From: Kitasatospora cheerisanensis KCTC 2395
GTDB taxonomy: Bacteria; Actinomycetota; Actinomycetes; Streptomycetales; Streptomycetaceae
Direction: 5' to 3'
Length of the DNA stretch: 64,000 nucleotides
Assembly (NCBI RefSeq): GCF_000696185.1
Contig: NZ_KK853997.1
Coordinates: 2,822,638 to 2,886,637 of the forward strand
Positions 17,243-25,509 of this stretch are shown piece by piece (positions within the stretch are counted from its first letter, which is position 1; every line of letters starts with the position of its first letter). The position numbers and the translations under genes were made by a program. The notes under the pieces are model-generated. The model was not told the DNA's origin and made no database searches. It saw only the letters and a list, made by a program, of their open reading frames with translations.

Positions 17243-17315
17243 TGGAGCTAAGGAGAATCGAACTCCTGACCTATTGCATGCCATGCAATCGCTCTACCAA
17301 CTGAGCTATAGCCCC
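17243..17315 (-). tRNA. tRNA-Ala(GGC), copy 3
   Basis: Identical to the other two. Only 38 bases separate it from copy 2 with no hairpin between, so copies 3 and 2 are probably one transcript. Confidence 0.97.
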
Positions 17316-17459
17316 GCAGTCCCGCGACTCTCGCCCCCGGTTTCCCGTCTGCGTTCCTCGCTGCGAACGAGGAAGACTCTAGCTGGTCAGAGCCGGAACT
17401 GTGAAATCCGGGTCCGGAGACCCCTGGGTGGAGCCCCGGGCGTCACCCCGGGCCTCGCC

Positions 17460-18107
17460 TCAGGTCTCGTCGCCGATGACCGGCTGCGGGAGCGTGCCCG
17501 CGTTGTGCTCCTGCAGTCGCCAACCGCGCGCGTCCTGGCCGAGCACCGACCAGCAGCAGTTCGAGAGACCGCCGAAGCGCTCCCACAACTCCGGTTCCAT
17601 GCCCAGCAGTCGGCCGATCATGGTGCGGATGGTGCCGCCGTGGCTGACCACCACGAGGGTGCCGCCCTCGGGCAGTTTGTCGACGGCTTCGAGCACCACC
17701 GGGACGGCCCGGTCGGCCACCTCGGTGGCGAGTTCGCCGCCGCCGCGCCGGACCGGCTCGCCGCGCGACCAGGCCTCGAACTGCTCCGGGTACCGCGCCC
17801 GGATCTCGGAGTTGGTGAGCCCCTGCCACTCCCCCGCGTACGTCTCGCGAAGGCCCTCGTGGTGGTGCACCTCCAGGCCGGTGAGCAGGGCCAGTTCGGC
17901 GGCGGTGCGCCGGGCCCGCGTCAGGTCGGAGGAGATCAGCAGGTCGGGCCGGAGCGCGGCGAGCAGCCGGGCCGCCCGCTGCGCCTGGAACACGCCCTGT
18001 TCGGTGAGCTCGACGTCAGTGGTGCCCTGGAACCGCGATTCGAGGTTCCAGGACGTCTGGCCGTGCCGCCAGAGGACGATGCGCGGCCCCGCCGCCGACC
18101 GGCTCAG
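17460..18107 (-). CDS. Histidine phosphatase (phosphoglycerate mutase-like) family protein
   Basis: About 215 residues with the family phospho-His signature LWRHGQTSWN near the start and the second catalytic His in VVVSHGGTIRTMIG near residue 155; the acid residue is in LRETYAGEWQG. Substrate unknown; members include phosphatases of sugars, nucleotides and other phosphoesters. The frame has no ATG, GTG or TTG between its conserved core and deep inside rsfS; the best start is a CTG at 18107-18105 that overlaps the rsfS TGA stop (CTGA), which suggests translational coupling. Operon: nadD, LytR-type gene, rsfS, this gene, followed by the tRNA-Ala genes. Confidence 0.85.
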   Translation of the reverse strand: MSRSAAGPRIVLWRHGQTSWNLESRFQGTTDVELTEQGVFQAQRAARLLAALRPDLLISSDLTRARRTAAELALLTGLEVHHHEGLRETYAGEWQGLTNSEIRARYPEQFEAWSRGEPVRRGGGELATEVADRAVPVVLEAVDKLPEGGTLVVVSHGGTIRTMIGRLLGMEPELWERFGGLSNCCWSVLGQDARGWRLQEHNAGTLPQPVIGDET

Positions 18108-18541
18108 AGGTCGCCGCCGGAGACGGCGTTGCCGGCGGCGTCGGTGACGGCGTTCTCCGGACGGTTGCGGGTCGCCAGCGCGTCCTCGGGCAGCGGGACC
18201 TCGGGGCAGTCCTTCCACAGGCGGTCGAGCGAGTAGAAGGAGCGCTCCTCGGAGTGCTGGACGTGCACCACGATGTCCAGGTAGTCGAGCAGGATCCAGC
18301 GGCCCTCGCGCTCGCCCTCGCGGCGCACCGGCTTGGTGTCGAGCTTCTCGCGCAGCTGGTCCTCGATCTCCTCGGCGATCGCCCGGACCTGGCGGTCGTT
18401 GGCGGCGGAGGCGATCAGGAAGGCGTCGGTGATCGACAGCACCTCGCTGACGTCGAAGGCGATGATGTCGTGCGCCAGCTTGTCGGCCGCCGCCTGCGCG
18501 GCGACGGTGATGAGTTCCTGGCTTCGGTCGGTGACGGTCAC
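18104..18541 (-). CDS. rsfS: Ribosome silencing factor RsfS
   Basis: A 145-residue protein of the RsfS/Iojap (DUF143) family, which binds ribosomal protein L14 and blocks 50S-30S joining when nutrients are low. Seen: KLAHDIIAFDVSEVLSITDA, FLIASAANDRQVRAIAEEI, and RWILLDYLDIVVHVQHSEER, the family signature. The C-terminal 30 residues are a variable tail. Start is a GTG (VTVTDRSQELI). It is directly followed, with a 4-base CTGA overlap, by the histidine phosphatase gene and lies 260 bases after the LytR-type gene, with a hairpin between. Confidence 0.95.
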   Translation of the reverse strand: MTVTDRSQELITVAAQAAADKLAHDIIAFDVSEVLSITDAFLIASAANDRQVRAIAEEIEDQLREKLDTKPVRREGEREGRWILLDYLDIVVHVQHSEERSFYSLDRLWKDCPEVPLPEDALATRNRPENAVTDAAGNAVSGGDL

Positions 18542-18595
18542 GATGCTCTTCCGGATCGGCTGTGGGGATACCCTCCCAGGATCTCACGAACGCGC

Positions 18596-18630
18596 CGGAG
18601 CCCCGGAGCGATTTCCGCCCCGGGGCTCCG
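18596..18630 (-). terminator. Hairpin between the LytR-type gene and rsfS
   Basis: CGGAGCCCCGG (18596-18606) pairs perfectly with CCGGGGCTCCG (18620-18630), about 55 bases upstream of rsfS. It may end the LytR-type transcript. Confidence 0.65.
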
Positions 18631-18691
18631 ACCCCCCGCAACCGTGCCGCGCCCGGCCACCGGGGACCACGGTCCGCCCGCACCCGAGCCG

Positions 18692-18742
18692 CCGCACGGG
18701 CCGACCCACCGCACGGGCCGACCCACCATGCCGGCCGACCCA
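18692..18742. repeat. 17-bp tandem repeat, about three copies
   Basis: CCGCACGGGCCGACCCA at 18692-18708 and again at 18709-18725, then a degenerate copy CCATGCCGGCCGACCCA at 18726-18742, and a weaker fourth trace to about 18760. Intergenic, between the LytR-type gene and its hairpin. Confidence 0.8.
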
Positions 18743-18801
18743 CTCGCACCGGCCCGCCCACCCCGCAGCCCACCGCGCGGGCCGGCCCGTACGCAGCGCG
18801 G

Positions 18802-20936
18802 TTACTGCGACTTCTGCGGCGGCTGGTAGTCCTTGCCGATCACCAGCACCAGGTCCGCGTTCTGCGATTCGGTGACCTTCTTCACCACGGAGTCCGGGAG
18901 CCCCAGGCTGGTCGCCAGGGAGAGCGCCGCGGGGTGCTTGGCGTCGTCGGTGTAGCGGATCTCCGAGGTCGCCTGCACGGCGGCCTTCGCGGTGGACGGC
19001 AGCGGGTCCATGCCCGCGTTGATGACGACCACCTGGGCGGCGGCCGCCTTGGGGTCGTCCCCGGAGGCGTTGACCACGGTGACGCGGGTGCTGCCGCCGG
19101 TGCCCTTGGCCTTGCCGATGGTGCCGCCGAGGATGTCCTTCACCTGCTTGCCAGTGGTGGCGTCGTCCAGGGTGCCGTCCGGCTTGGTGGTGAGCGCGGT
19201 GGTGGTGAGGTGGCCGGCCTTGGCCTGCTTGGCGAGGTTGACCAGGACGCCGGCCAGGGCGTTCTCCGGCAGCGACGGGTCGGCGACCGAGTTCATCCGG
19301 TGCACGTCGTCGGTGGCGTCCGCCATGGTGACCGGCATCGCGGTGATCACCGCGGCCATCACCTGCCCGAACCGGGCGAGTTGGGCGTCCCGGCTCTCGT
19401 TGGGGGCCTGCAGGGTGGCGTAGTCGACGGCGGCCCGGCCGGTCAGCAGGACGTCCTTGCCGACGGGGGCGAGCACCTTGCCGTCGGGCTTGTTGTTCTC
19501 GCGCACCTCGGCGTTGGTGTCCACCTTGATGCCGCCGAGCTGGGAGACCAGCAGCAGCAGGTAGGGGGTGTCCAGCCGCCAGGTGCCGGCCACCTTGGCG
19601 CCGAGCACGGAGGACAGGCCGTCGCGAGTGGAGGAGGCGCCGATCGCGTCCAGGGCCTGGCCGACGGTGGTGGTGGAGGTGTCGCCGTTGCTGGGCAGTT
19701 GCAGGGTGTCGGGGAGCAGCAGCACGGTCGCCTTCTGCCCGCCCTGGTCGTCGACCAGCAGTGCGGTGGTGACCTTGCCCTGCGGGTCGCGCAGGTGCAC
19801 GACGTTGACGTACCGTCCGCCGGCCGCCTTGCTCGCGTCGTTGGCGTCGTCGAACTTGCCGGTCCACCACAGGTAGCCCAGCGCACCGGCCGCGAGCACC
19901 GCCAGGACGACCAGCAGCGCGATCAACCGGTTGCGCAGCCGTCGCCGCCGCTCGGCCCGGACCTCGCTGCGGGACTCGGCGAACTTCAGCCAGTCGATGG
20001 CGTCCTCGGACTCCTCCGTCTCCTCGTCGACGAAGTTGAACTCACCGGTGGTGTACGAGTCGTCCGCCCCCGCCTTGGCCCGGGCGGACGAGGCCGCGGC
20101 CCGCCCGCCGACCAGCTCGGACGGCTCCTCGGGCTCCGGAACCGGCGCCGCAGCGGGCGCGGCCGCCCGTCCCCGGGAGGCCGTCCCGGCGGCGGTCGGC
20201 GCCGCGACCGGACTCACCGCCGGCACCCCGCGCCCGGCGGCCCCGGGCTGCGGCGGAACCCGCTCGTCCTCGGTCGCCCGGTCACCGGCCGCCGGCCCGC
20301 CCGGAGTCTGGCCCGGTCCCTGCGGCTGCTGCTGGTAGAAAGCCTGCGCGGGCTGCTGCTGCCCGTAGTAGGTGTCGTACCCCTGGTGCTGCCCGTACGG
20401 GTCGGCGGCCGGCTGCTGCTGTCCGTACCCGCCCGGCTCGAACCCCTGCGCCTGCTGGCCGCGCTGCGCGTACCCGGCCTGCTGCCCGTACCCGGACTGC
20501 CCACCGCCGTAAGGGTCCTGGGTGTACGCCCCGGGCTGCTGCGCCGCGCCCTGCTGGTCGTACCGGCCGTACGCATCGGCCTGGCCGTACGCCTGTTGCT
20601 GCTGCCCGTACCCGGGCTGCGCGTGCCCCGCCTGGGCGTGCCCCGCCTGCTGCCCCTGGCCCGCCTGCTGCCCGTGGCCCCCTGCTGCGGGTAGCCCGGC
20701 TGCTGCCCGTACCCGGACTGGCCGTAGCCGGACCGGTCGTACCCGGGCTGGTCGAACGACTGCTGCTCGTAGGGCTGCTGCTCGAACGAGTGCTGCTGGT
20801 ACGGCTGTTGCTCGTAGGGCTGCTGCTCGTACGGCTGCTGCTCCTGGCCCTGCGGAGGGTAGTAGCCGGGCTGCGGCTGGTAGGGCGGTTGGGGCTGGCG
20901 GCCGTACCACTGCTCGTCGTCGGAGTTTCCGGTCAT
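18802..20936 (-). pseudogene. LytR-type (LytR_C) envelope protein, frameshifted near 20680 (probable sequence error)
   Basis: With one base restored, 711 residues. Residues 1 to about 230 are a Gln/Tyr/Gly/Pro-rich repetitive cytoplasmic region (QQPYEQQPYEQQ, GYGQQ units); one membrane helix (NRLIALLVVLAVLAAGALGYL) follows; the outer part has a degenerate LytR-CpsA-Psr-like domain and a C-terminal LytR_C domain (STRVTVVNASGDD). LytR-CpsA-Psr proteins ligate glycopolymers to peptidoglycan; I do not see the conserved catalytic Arg/Asp pattern, so activity is uncertain. The start MTGNSDDEQWYG follows GGGAGGG and is in a different frame from the rest: the frames meet at a C5 run (20678-20682, plus strand), where one extra base restores a single GQQ-repeat reading. 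Operon nadD, this gene, rsfS. Confidence 0.8.
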
Positions 20937-20953
20937 GCCGTCCCTCCCGGGGA

Positions 20954-21619
20954 TCAAGGCCGGGCCGACGCGTACAGCGCCCGCTTGTGGATGTAACGGA
21001 CCACGCCGTCCGGCACCAGGTACCAGATGGGTTCGCCCTTGGCGACGCGCATCCGGCAGTCGGTGGAGGAGATGGCGAGGGCGGGGACCTCCACCAGGGA
21101 GACGCCGCCGACCGGCAGTCCGGTGTCGGAGAGAGTATGGCCCGGACGGGTACAGCCGATGAAGTGCGCGAGGTCGAAGAGTTCCTCGGAGGAGCGCCAG
21201 GAGATGATCTGGGCGAGGGCGTCGGCGCCGGTGATGAAGAAGAGTTCGGCGTCGGGGTGCAGGGCCCGCAGCTCGCGCAGGGTGTCGACGGTGTAGGTGG
21301 GGCCGTTGCGGTCGATGTCGATCCGGCTGACCGAGAACTGGGGGTTCTCGGCGGTGGCGATCACCGTCATCAGGTAGCGGTCCTCGGCCGGCGAAACGTC
21401 CCGGTCGGACTTCTGCCAGGGCTGCCCGGTGGGGACGAAGATCACCTCGTCCAGGTGGAAGGCGCTGGCCACTTCGCTCGCGGCCACCAGGTGTCCGTGG
21501 TGGATGGGGTCGAAGGTGCCGCCCATCACTCCCAGCCGCCGTCGCCCACGCGGCGCACCGGCCGGCGCGGGGGTGCCCGGCGCGGTGTCCGTCCCGGGGG
21601 TCTCGACCTGCTCTCTCAT
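20954..21619 (-). CDS. nadD: Nicotinate-nucleotide adenylyltransferase
   Basis: Converts nicotinate mononucleotide and ATP to nicotinate adenine dinucleotide in NAD synthesis. The 221-residue product has the nucleotidyltransferase signature [12 protein letters not shown] near residues 33-44, [11 protein letters not shown] for substrate binding, [11 protein letters not shown], and the C-terminal [10 protein letters not shown]. The N-terminal 25 residues are a variable Pro/Ala-rich extension. It is the first gene of the nadD, LytR-type, rsfS, phosphatase group, with only 17 bases to the next gene. The pairing of nadD and rsfS is widespread in bacteria. Confidence 0.95.
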   Translation of the reverse strand: MREQVETPGTDTAPGTPAPAGAPRGRRRLGVMGGTFDPIHHGHLVAASEVASAFHLDEVIFVPTGQPWQKSDRDVSPAEDRYLMTVIATAENPQFSVSRIDIDRNGPTYTVDTLRELRALHPDAELFFITGADALAQIISWRSSEELFDLAHFIGCTRPGHTLSDTGLPVGGVSLVEVPALAISSTDCRMRVAKGEPIWYLVPDGVVRYIHKRALYASARP

Positions 21620-21719
21620 GGCGCCACACCTTACGCGACCCGGGTGGCCCGGGGGTTCCGCCCGTTCGCGGCCCCGGGCACTCCGTGCCCGCCGCCCCGG
21701 GGGCGGCGGTGCGGCCGGG

Positions 21720-21869
21720 TCAGCGGTCGCGGTTGAAGCGGGTGGTGACGAACAGCAGCAGCAGCAGGATGAACAGCGCCGCGCCGCCCGTCAGGAACGG
21801 GTTGAGGCTGTCGTGGTTTCCACCCTCCTCGGCGAGGCGGGTGAGGGCGGGCAGGGCAGCAGAGGTCAT
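21720..21869 (-). CDS. Small single-helix membrane protein
   Basis: A 49-residue protein: polar N terminus ([20 protein letters not shown]), one membrane helix ([20 protein letters not shown]) and a short basic end RFNRDR. Function unknown. GAAGGTCC lies about 10 bases before the ATG. Frame and helix placement look genuine, and small membrane proteins of this type upstream of nadD are known in streptomycetes. Between it and nadD are 100 bases. Confidence 0.7.
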   Translation of the reverse strand: MTSAALPALTRLAEEGGNHDSLNPFLTGGAALFILLLLLFVTTRFNRDR

Positions 21870-22109
21870 GATCGGCGGGACCTTCTCGGCTCGGTGAGGG
21901 ACCAGGCGGTCACGGACCGTGCGGCCCGCGGGCTCATCGTACGGGGGCCTGACACGCAACCGCTCGGCGGCCCACCGCGTCTGACCACCCGTGAGCCGTC
22001 CCCGGCCGTCGGGCCGTCGGGCCCTCGGGCTCTCGCCCCTCGGCCTCATGGTCCCGGCGGCCGCCGGGTGCGGGGTCCGGCCCGCGGCCCGGGTGGCACG
22101 AGTCCGGGT

Positions 22110-22322
22110 TCAGCCCCGGTCGCCGGCCTCGACGCGGGCCTGCTCGCGCTCGGCCTCGCGCTGCGCGTCGCGCTTGGCGCCGTCGCGGCCGGCCCGGGCG
22201 AGTGCCCAGACCATCAGGCCGACTCCGACGAAGGAGGCGATCAGGATGATCCTCAGGAACAGGCCGGGGCCGTTCTCGCTGGAGATCGGTCCGGCGAGCT
22301 GGACCAGGTCGGCAGGGGACAT
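22110..22322 (-). CDS. Small membrane protein with charged C-terminal helix
   Basis: A 70-residue protein with one membrane helix (GLFLRIILIASFVGVGLMVWAL, about 20-41) and a highly charged helical tail (RAGRDGAKRDAQREAEREQA). GGAGCC precedes the ATG by 6-11 bases. Function unknown. It is divergent from the M48 protease gene and upstream of the other small membrane protein on the same strand. Confidence 0.7.
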   Translation of the reverse strand: MSPADLVQLAGPISSENGPGLFLRIILIASFVGVGLMVWALARAGRDGAKRDAQREAEREQARVEAGDRG

Positions 22323-22391
22323 CACGGGGCTCCTTTTCGGTACGGCACAGCCAGGGTAGACCCGTTTACCGCCGCCCCCGCCGCGCACCCC

Positions 22392-22427
22392 GCCGGACCT
22401 GCCGGACCTGCCGGACGTGCCGGACCT
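22392..22427. repeat. Four tandem 9-bp repeats in a divergent promoter region
   Basis: GCCGGACCT at 22392, 22401 and 22419, with one variant GCCGGACGT at 22410. They lie between the small membrane gene and the M48 protease gene and could be operator-like or simple slippage repeats. Confidence 0.75.
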
Positions 22428-22606
22428 GCCGCACCCCGCCGGGACCTGCCGCGGCCCGCACCCGGCACGCACGCCCCGACCGGCCGCCGCGCCCGACGGC
22501 GTACCGTGTCGCCCGGGGACGAGTACGGACACAGCGACGTTAAGAGGAAAGCAGCGGGGGCCGGCCACGGGAGCCGGTGCCGGCGTCGATCCAGGAGAGG
22601 TACTCA

Positions 22607-23677
22607 ATGACCGACATGACCAAGGGCACCGCGCCGAGCCGCCGCCGCCAGCGGTTCCCGGAGATCTCCACCCGCGCCTGGGAGCACCCGGCGGACCGTT
22701 CCGGCCTGGTGGCGCTGCGCAAGCTGAGCGGCTTCGACGAGATCCTGAAGAAGCTGGCCGGCCTGGTGTCCGAGCGCAGCGTGCGGCTGCTGTTCCTGGC
22801 CACCGCGGTCAAGGCGTCGGAGCGTCAGTTCCCGGAGCTGCACGACATGGTGCGCGACGCGGCGTACGTGCTGGACCTGGAGAAGGTCCCGGACCTGTAC
22901 GTCACGCAGGACCCGGCGGTCAACGCCATGTGCATCGGCATGGACTCCCCGGTGATCGTGGTCACCACCGGCCTGGTGGACCTGATGGACGAGGAGGAGC
23001 TGCGCGCGGTGATCGGCCACGAGGTCGGTCACGCGATGTCGGGGCACGCGGTCTACCAGACCATGCTGCTGATCCTCACCAACCTGGCGGCCCGGATCGG
23101 CTGGCTGCCGCTGGGCAACCTGGCGATCACCGCGCTGATCACCGCGCTCAAGGAGTGGTTCCGCAAGGCCGAGCTGTCCAGCGACCGGGCCGGCCTGCTG
23201 GCCGGTCAGGACCTGCAGGCGTCGATGCGCGGCCTGATGAAGCTGGCCGGCGGCGCGAACATGGCCGAGATGAACGTGGACGCGTTCCTGGAGCAGGCCG
23301 CGGAGTACGACAAGGCCGGCGACCTGCGCGACAGCGTGCTGAAGCTGCTGCAGGTGCTGCCGCAGACCCACCCGTTCGCGGTGGTGCGGGTGGCGCAGCT
23401 GAAGAAGTGGGCGGAGAGCGAGGAGTACCGCTCGATCATGGCGGGCGCGTACCCGCGCCGCGGCGACGACCCGGACACCTCGGTCGGCGCGCAGTGGAAG
23501 GCCGCCGCCGAGTCGTACTCGCAGACGGTGAAGGAGAGCAAGGACCCGCTGATGGGCCTGCTGCGCGACCTCACCAACGGTGTCGGCACGGTCGGCGGCA
23601 AGCTCCGCGACACCTTCACCGGCGCCGGCCGCACCAACGGCAGCAGCGGCAGCAACGGCAGCGGCGGCGAGCAGTAG
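22607..23677 (+). CDS. M48 family zinc metalloprotease
   Basis: A 356-residue protein with the HEVGH zinc motif at residues 138-142 (VIGHEVGHAMSGH) and the third ligand region KAELSSDRAGLLAG near 188, the pattern of M48 (Ste24/HtpX-like) proteases. Ahead of it is the conserved VNAMCIGMDSPVIVVTTGLV. One hydrophobic stretch (LLILTNLAARIGWLPLGNLAIT) follows the active site, so it may be membrane-associated. The C terminus is a Gly/Ser/Asn tail. Start ATG at 22607 is preceded by AGGAGAGG. In this group such proteases are thought to take part in envelope protein turnover; the substrate is unknown. Confidence 0.92.
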   Translation: MTDMTKGTAPSRRRQRFPEISTRAWEHPADRSGLVALRKLSGFDEILKKLAGLVSERSVRLLFLATAVKASERQFPELHDMVRDAAYVLDLEKVPDLYVTQDPAVNAMCIGMDSPVIVVTTGLVDLMDEEELRAVIGHEVGHAMSGHAVYQTMLLILTNLAARIGWLPLGNLAITALITALKEWFRKAELSSDRAGLLAGQDLQASMRGLMKLAGGANMAEMNVDAFLEQAAEYDKAGDLRDSVLKLLQVLPQTHPFAVVRVAQLKKWAESEEYRSIMAGAYPRRGDDPDTSVGAQWKAAAESYSQTVKESKDPLMGLLRDLTNGVGTVGGKLRDTFTGAGRTNGSSGSNGSGGEQ

Positions 23678-23704
23678 CAGCGGCGGCGGGGCGTTCGGGC
23701 CGGG

Positions 23705-24766
23705 TCAGCCGGTGATCGGTCCGAGCGCTCCGCAGCTCTGCCAGGCCGGCCGGGCGTGGTCGGTCGGGTTCACGGCCGGCGGGGTGCTGGACCGGACGCC
23801 CGCGGCGGTCGCCAGGATCGGCTGCAGGTAGTCGCTCTGCACGGCGCCGCAGTTGGTCGGCCCGGCCTGGACGTCGGAGTCGACCACCCGGACGCGTCCG
23901 GCGTCCAGGTCGGCCCGGTCGATGTCGATGCGCACCGCGCGGCGCACCGCGTACAGGCTGACCGAGGGGTCGCTGGTGGTGCCGGCCGGGCGCAGGGCGT
24001 AGACCAGGGTGTCGTCGGCGGTGAGCTCCAGCGTGTTGGGGTCGCTCTCGGCGACCCGGGCGCTGCCCGCGACCTTCACGGTGTCGGAGGCCAGCGCGAT
24101 CTGGCCGGGGTCGAAGCGCACCATCCAGCCGGTGGCGTCGTGGTGCTGGTCGTCGCGCGGCGCGTTGACGCTGTCGTCGAACTGGGCGAGTTCGCCGGCC
24201 GTGATCAGCTCGCGGACCAGGCCGGTCTCGTTGGCGGTCAGGACGGCGGGGTTCAGCTCGGAGGCCACCAGGTAGTGCTGGAGGGCGTCCAGGGCGCGCT
24301 GCACGTCGGCCGCGGAGAAGTGCGCGGTGGACGAGGCGCTGGGCAGGCCGAAGCCGGCCGCCCCGTCCGCGTAGCCGGCGGGCAGCGCGGCGAACGGGTG
24401 GGCGGCGTCGGACACGGCGCCGACCGTGCCGGACGGGCTGAGCGGGGTGACGGCGGCGGTCAGCTGCGCGCCGCTGGGAGCGGCGACCTGGCCGCGCGGC
24501 GAGCTCACGCCGAAGTAGACGGCGGCGGCGAACGCGATCGCCACCAGCAGCAGGAGCGCCACCGCCTGTCGGGGCAGCGAGCCGAACCAGCCCCAGCCGC
24601 GCATCCTGGTGGCCCGTCCGAACGCGCCGGCCAGCCGCTCCTGCGCGGACAGCTCCTGGATCCGGGCAGCCTTCACGAACGATTCGTCGAAGACGACGGA
24701 CTGGAACTCGTCGTCGTTCGAACCACCCTCGGGCGTGCCCTCGGGAGGTTCGCGCGGGTCACCCAT
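23705..24766 (-). CDS. Single-pass membrane protein with FDESFV motif, unknown function
   Basis: A 353-residue protein. The acidic N terminus carries DDEFQSVVFDESFVKAARI (about 18-36); a membrane helix (AVALLLLVAIAFAAAVYFGV) lies near 69-88; the outer part of about 260 residues has PLSPSGTVGAVSDAAHPFAA, a conserved-looking DATGWMVRFDPGQIAL stretch and two Cys near the C terminus (PTNCGAVQ, SCGALGPITG). Family not recognised beyond being common in streptomycetes. It shares the N-terminal motif and layout with the gene just upstream at 24872 and converges with the M48 gene. Confidence 0.75.
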   Translation of the reverse strand: MGDPREPPEGTPEGGSNDDEFQSVVFDESFVKAARIQELSAQERLAGAFGRATRMRGWGWFGSLPRQAVALLLLVAIAFAAAVYFGVSSPRGQVAAPSGAQLTAAVTPLSPSGTVGAVSDAAHPFAALPAGYADGAAGFGLPSASSTAHFSAADVQRALDALQHYLVASELNPAVLTANETGLVRELITAGELAQFDDSVNAPRDDQHHDATGWMVRFDPGQIALASDTVKVAGSARVAESDPNTLELTADDTLVYALRPAGTTSDPSVSLYAVRRAVRIDIDRADLDAGRVRVVDSDVQAGPTNCGAVQSDYLQPILATAAGVRSSTPPAVNPTDHARPAWQSCGALGPITG

Positions 24767-24871
24767 GACACCAGGGTAGGCTCGGCCGCCGCCCGCGACG
24801 AGGGGCGCGGAGGCAACGGGAGCGCCACGGGGAGCGGGCGCACCGGCCCGCCGGAACGGCCGGCGTGGCCG

Positions 24872-25438
24872 TCAGCCCGCCGGGACGGCCGCGAGCACCG
24901 AGGGCGGCGCCGACGGCGCGGTGCCGGGGCTGCTGCTCCCGCTGGACGGCCGGGCCGGCGACTCGGGGGCGCTGCCGACGCCCCGGTACACGGCGGCGAC
25001 CGCCAGCGCGACCACGCCGAGGCCCATCACCACGGCCAGCACCCACGCCACCGGCCGGTGCCAGCGCTGCTGGGCGACCGAGCCGCCGCGCAGCGGGTCG
25101 AAGGCGCGCAGCGGCGTGCGGCGGGTGCGCCGGTGCTGCCGGTCGCCGCCGGACCACGGGTCGGGGTAGAAGCGGTCCTCGTCCAGTCCGCCGGGCTGCG
25201 GGCGCAGCTCCAGTGGCAGCACCTCGCTCCCGGAGGTGAACTCGTAGCTCCGGGCGGCTCCGGCCTGTTCCGGCTCGAACCTGGTCTCGGCGGCGGCGAG
25301 TTGCCGCTCCCGGGCGCTCGGTTCGTGCACGGCGGCGGAGCGGACGAAGCTCTCGTCGAAGACCACGGTGGCGAACTCGTCGTCCGCACCGTGGTCGGCG
25401 CCGTCGGAGTACGGCGAGCCCCCCACATCCTCAGCCAC
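24872..25438 (-). CDS. Single-pass membrane protein with FDESFV motif, short relative
   Basis: A 188-residue protein. Near the N terminus DDEFATVVFDESFVRSAAV (about 19-37) matches the neighbouring gene almost exactly; a basic middle region (DRQHRRTRRTPLRAFDP) precedes one membrane helix (VAWVLAVVMGLGVVALAVAAVY) near 133-154, and a Ser/Pro-rich outer tail ends the protein. It lacks the large outer domain of its neighbour. Function unknown. The two genes are 105 bases apart and lie downstream of proA on the same strand. Confidence 0.75.
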   Translation of the reverse strand: MAEDVGGSPYSDGADHGADDEFATVVFDESFVRSAAVHEPSARERQLAAAETRFEPEQAGAARSYEFTSGSEVLPLELRPQPGGLDEDRFYPDPWSGGDRQHRRTRRTPLRAFDPLRGGSVAQQRWHRPVAWVLAVVMGLGVVALAVAAVYRGVGSAPESPARPSSGSSSPGTAPSAPPSVLAAVPAG

Positions 25439-25509
25439 GGATTCAATGTATTACCGGCCGGGGCTTTTGTCTGTGGGTCGGGCCGATCGGGTCCGGCCGG
25501 TTTCCGCGG

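Noticed and set aside
11823..18236. A 2137-codon open frame on the plus strand, antisense to leuS and the TPR regulator
   Set aside because: Long antisense frames are expected at this GC content; its residues mirror leuS codons, it runs through three tRNA genes, and it contains no recognisable domain.
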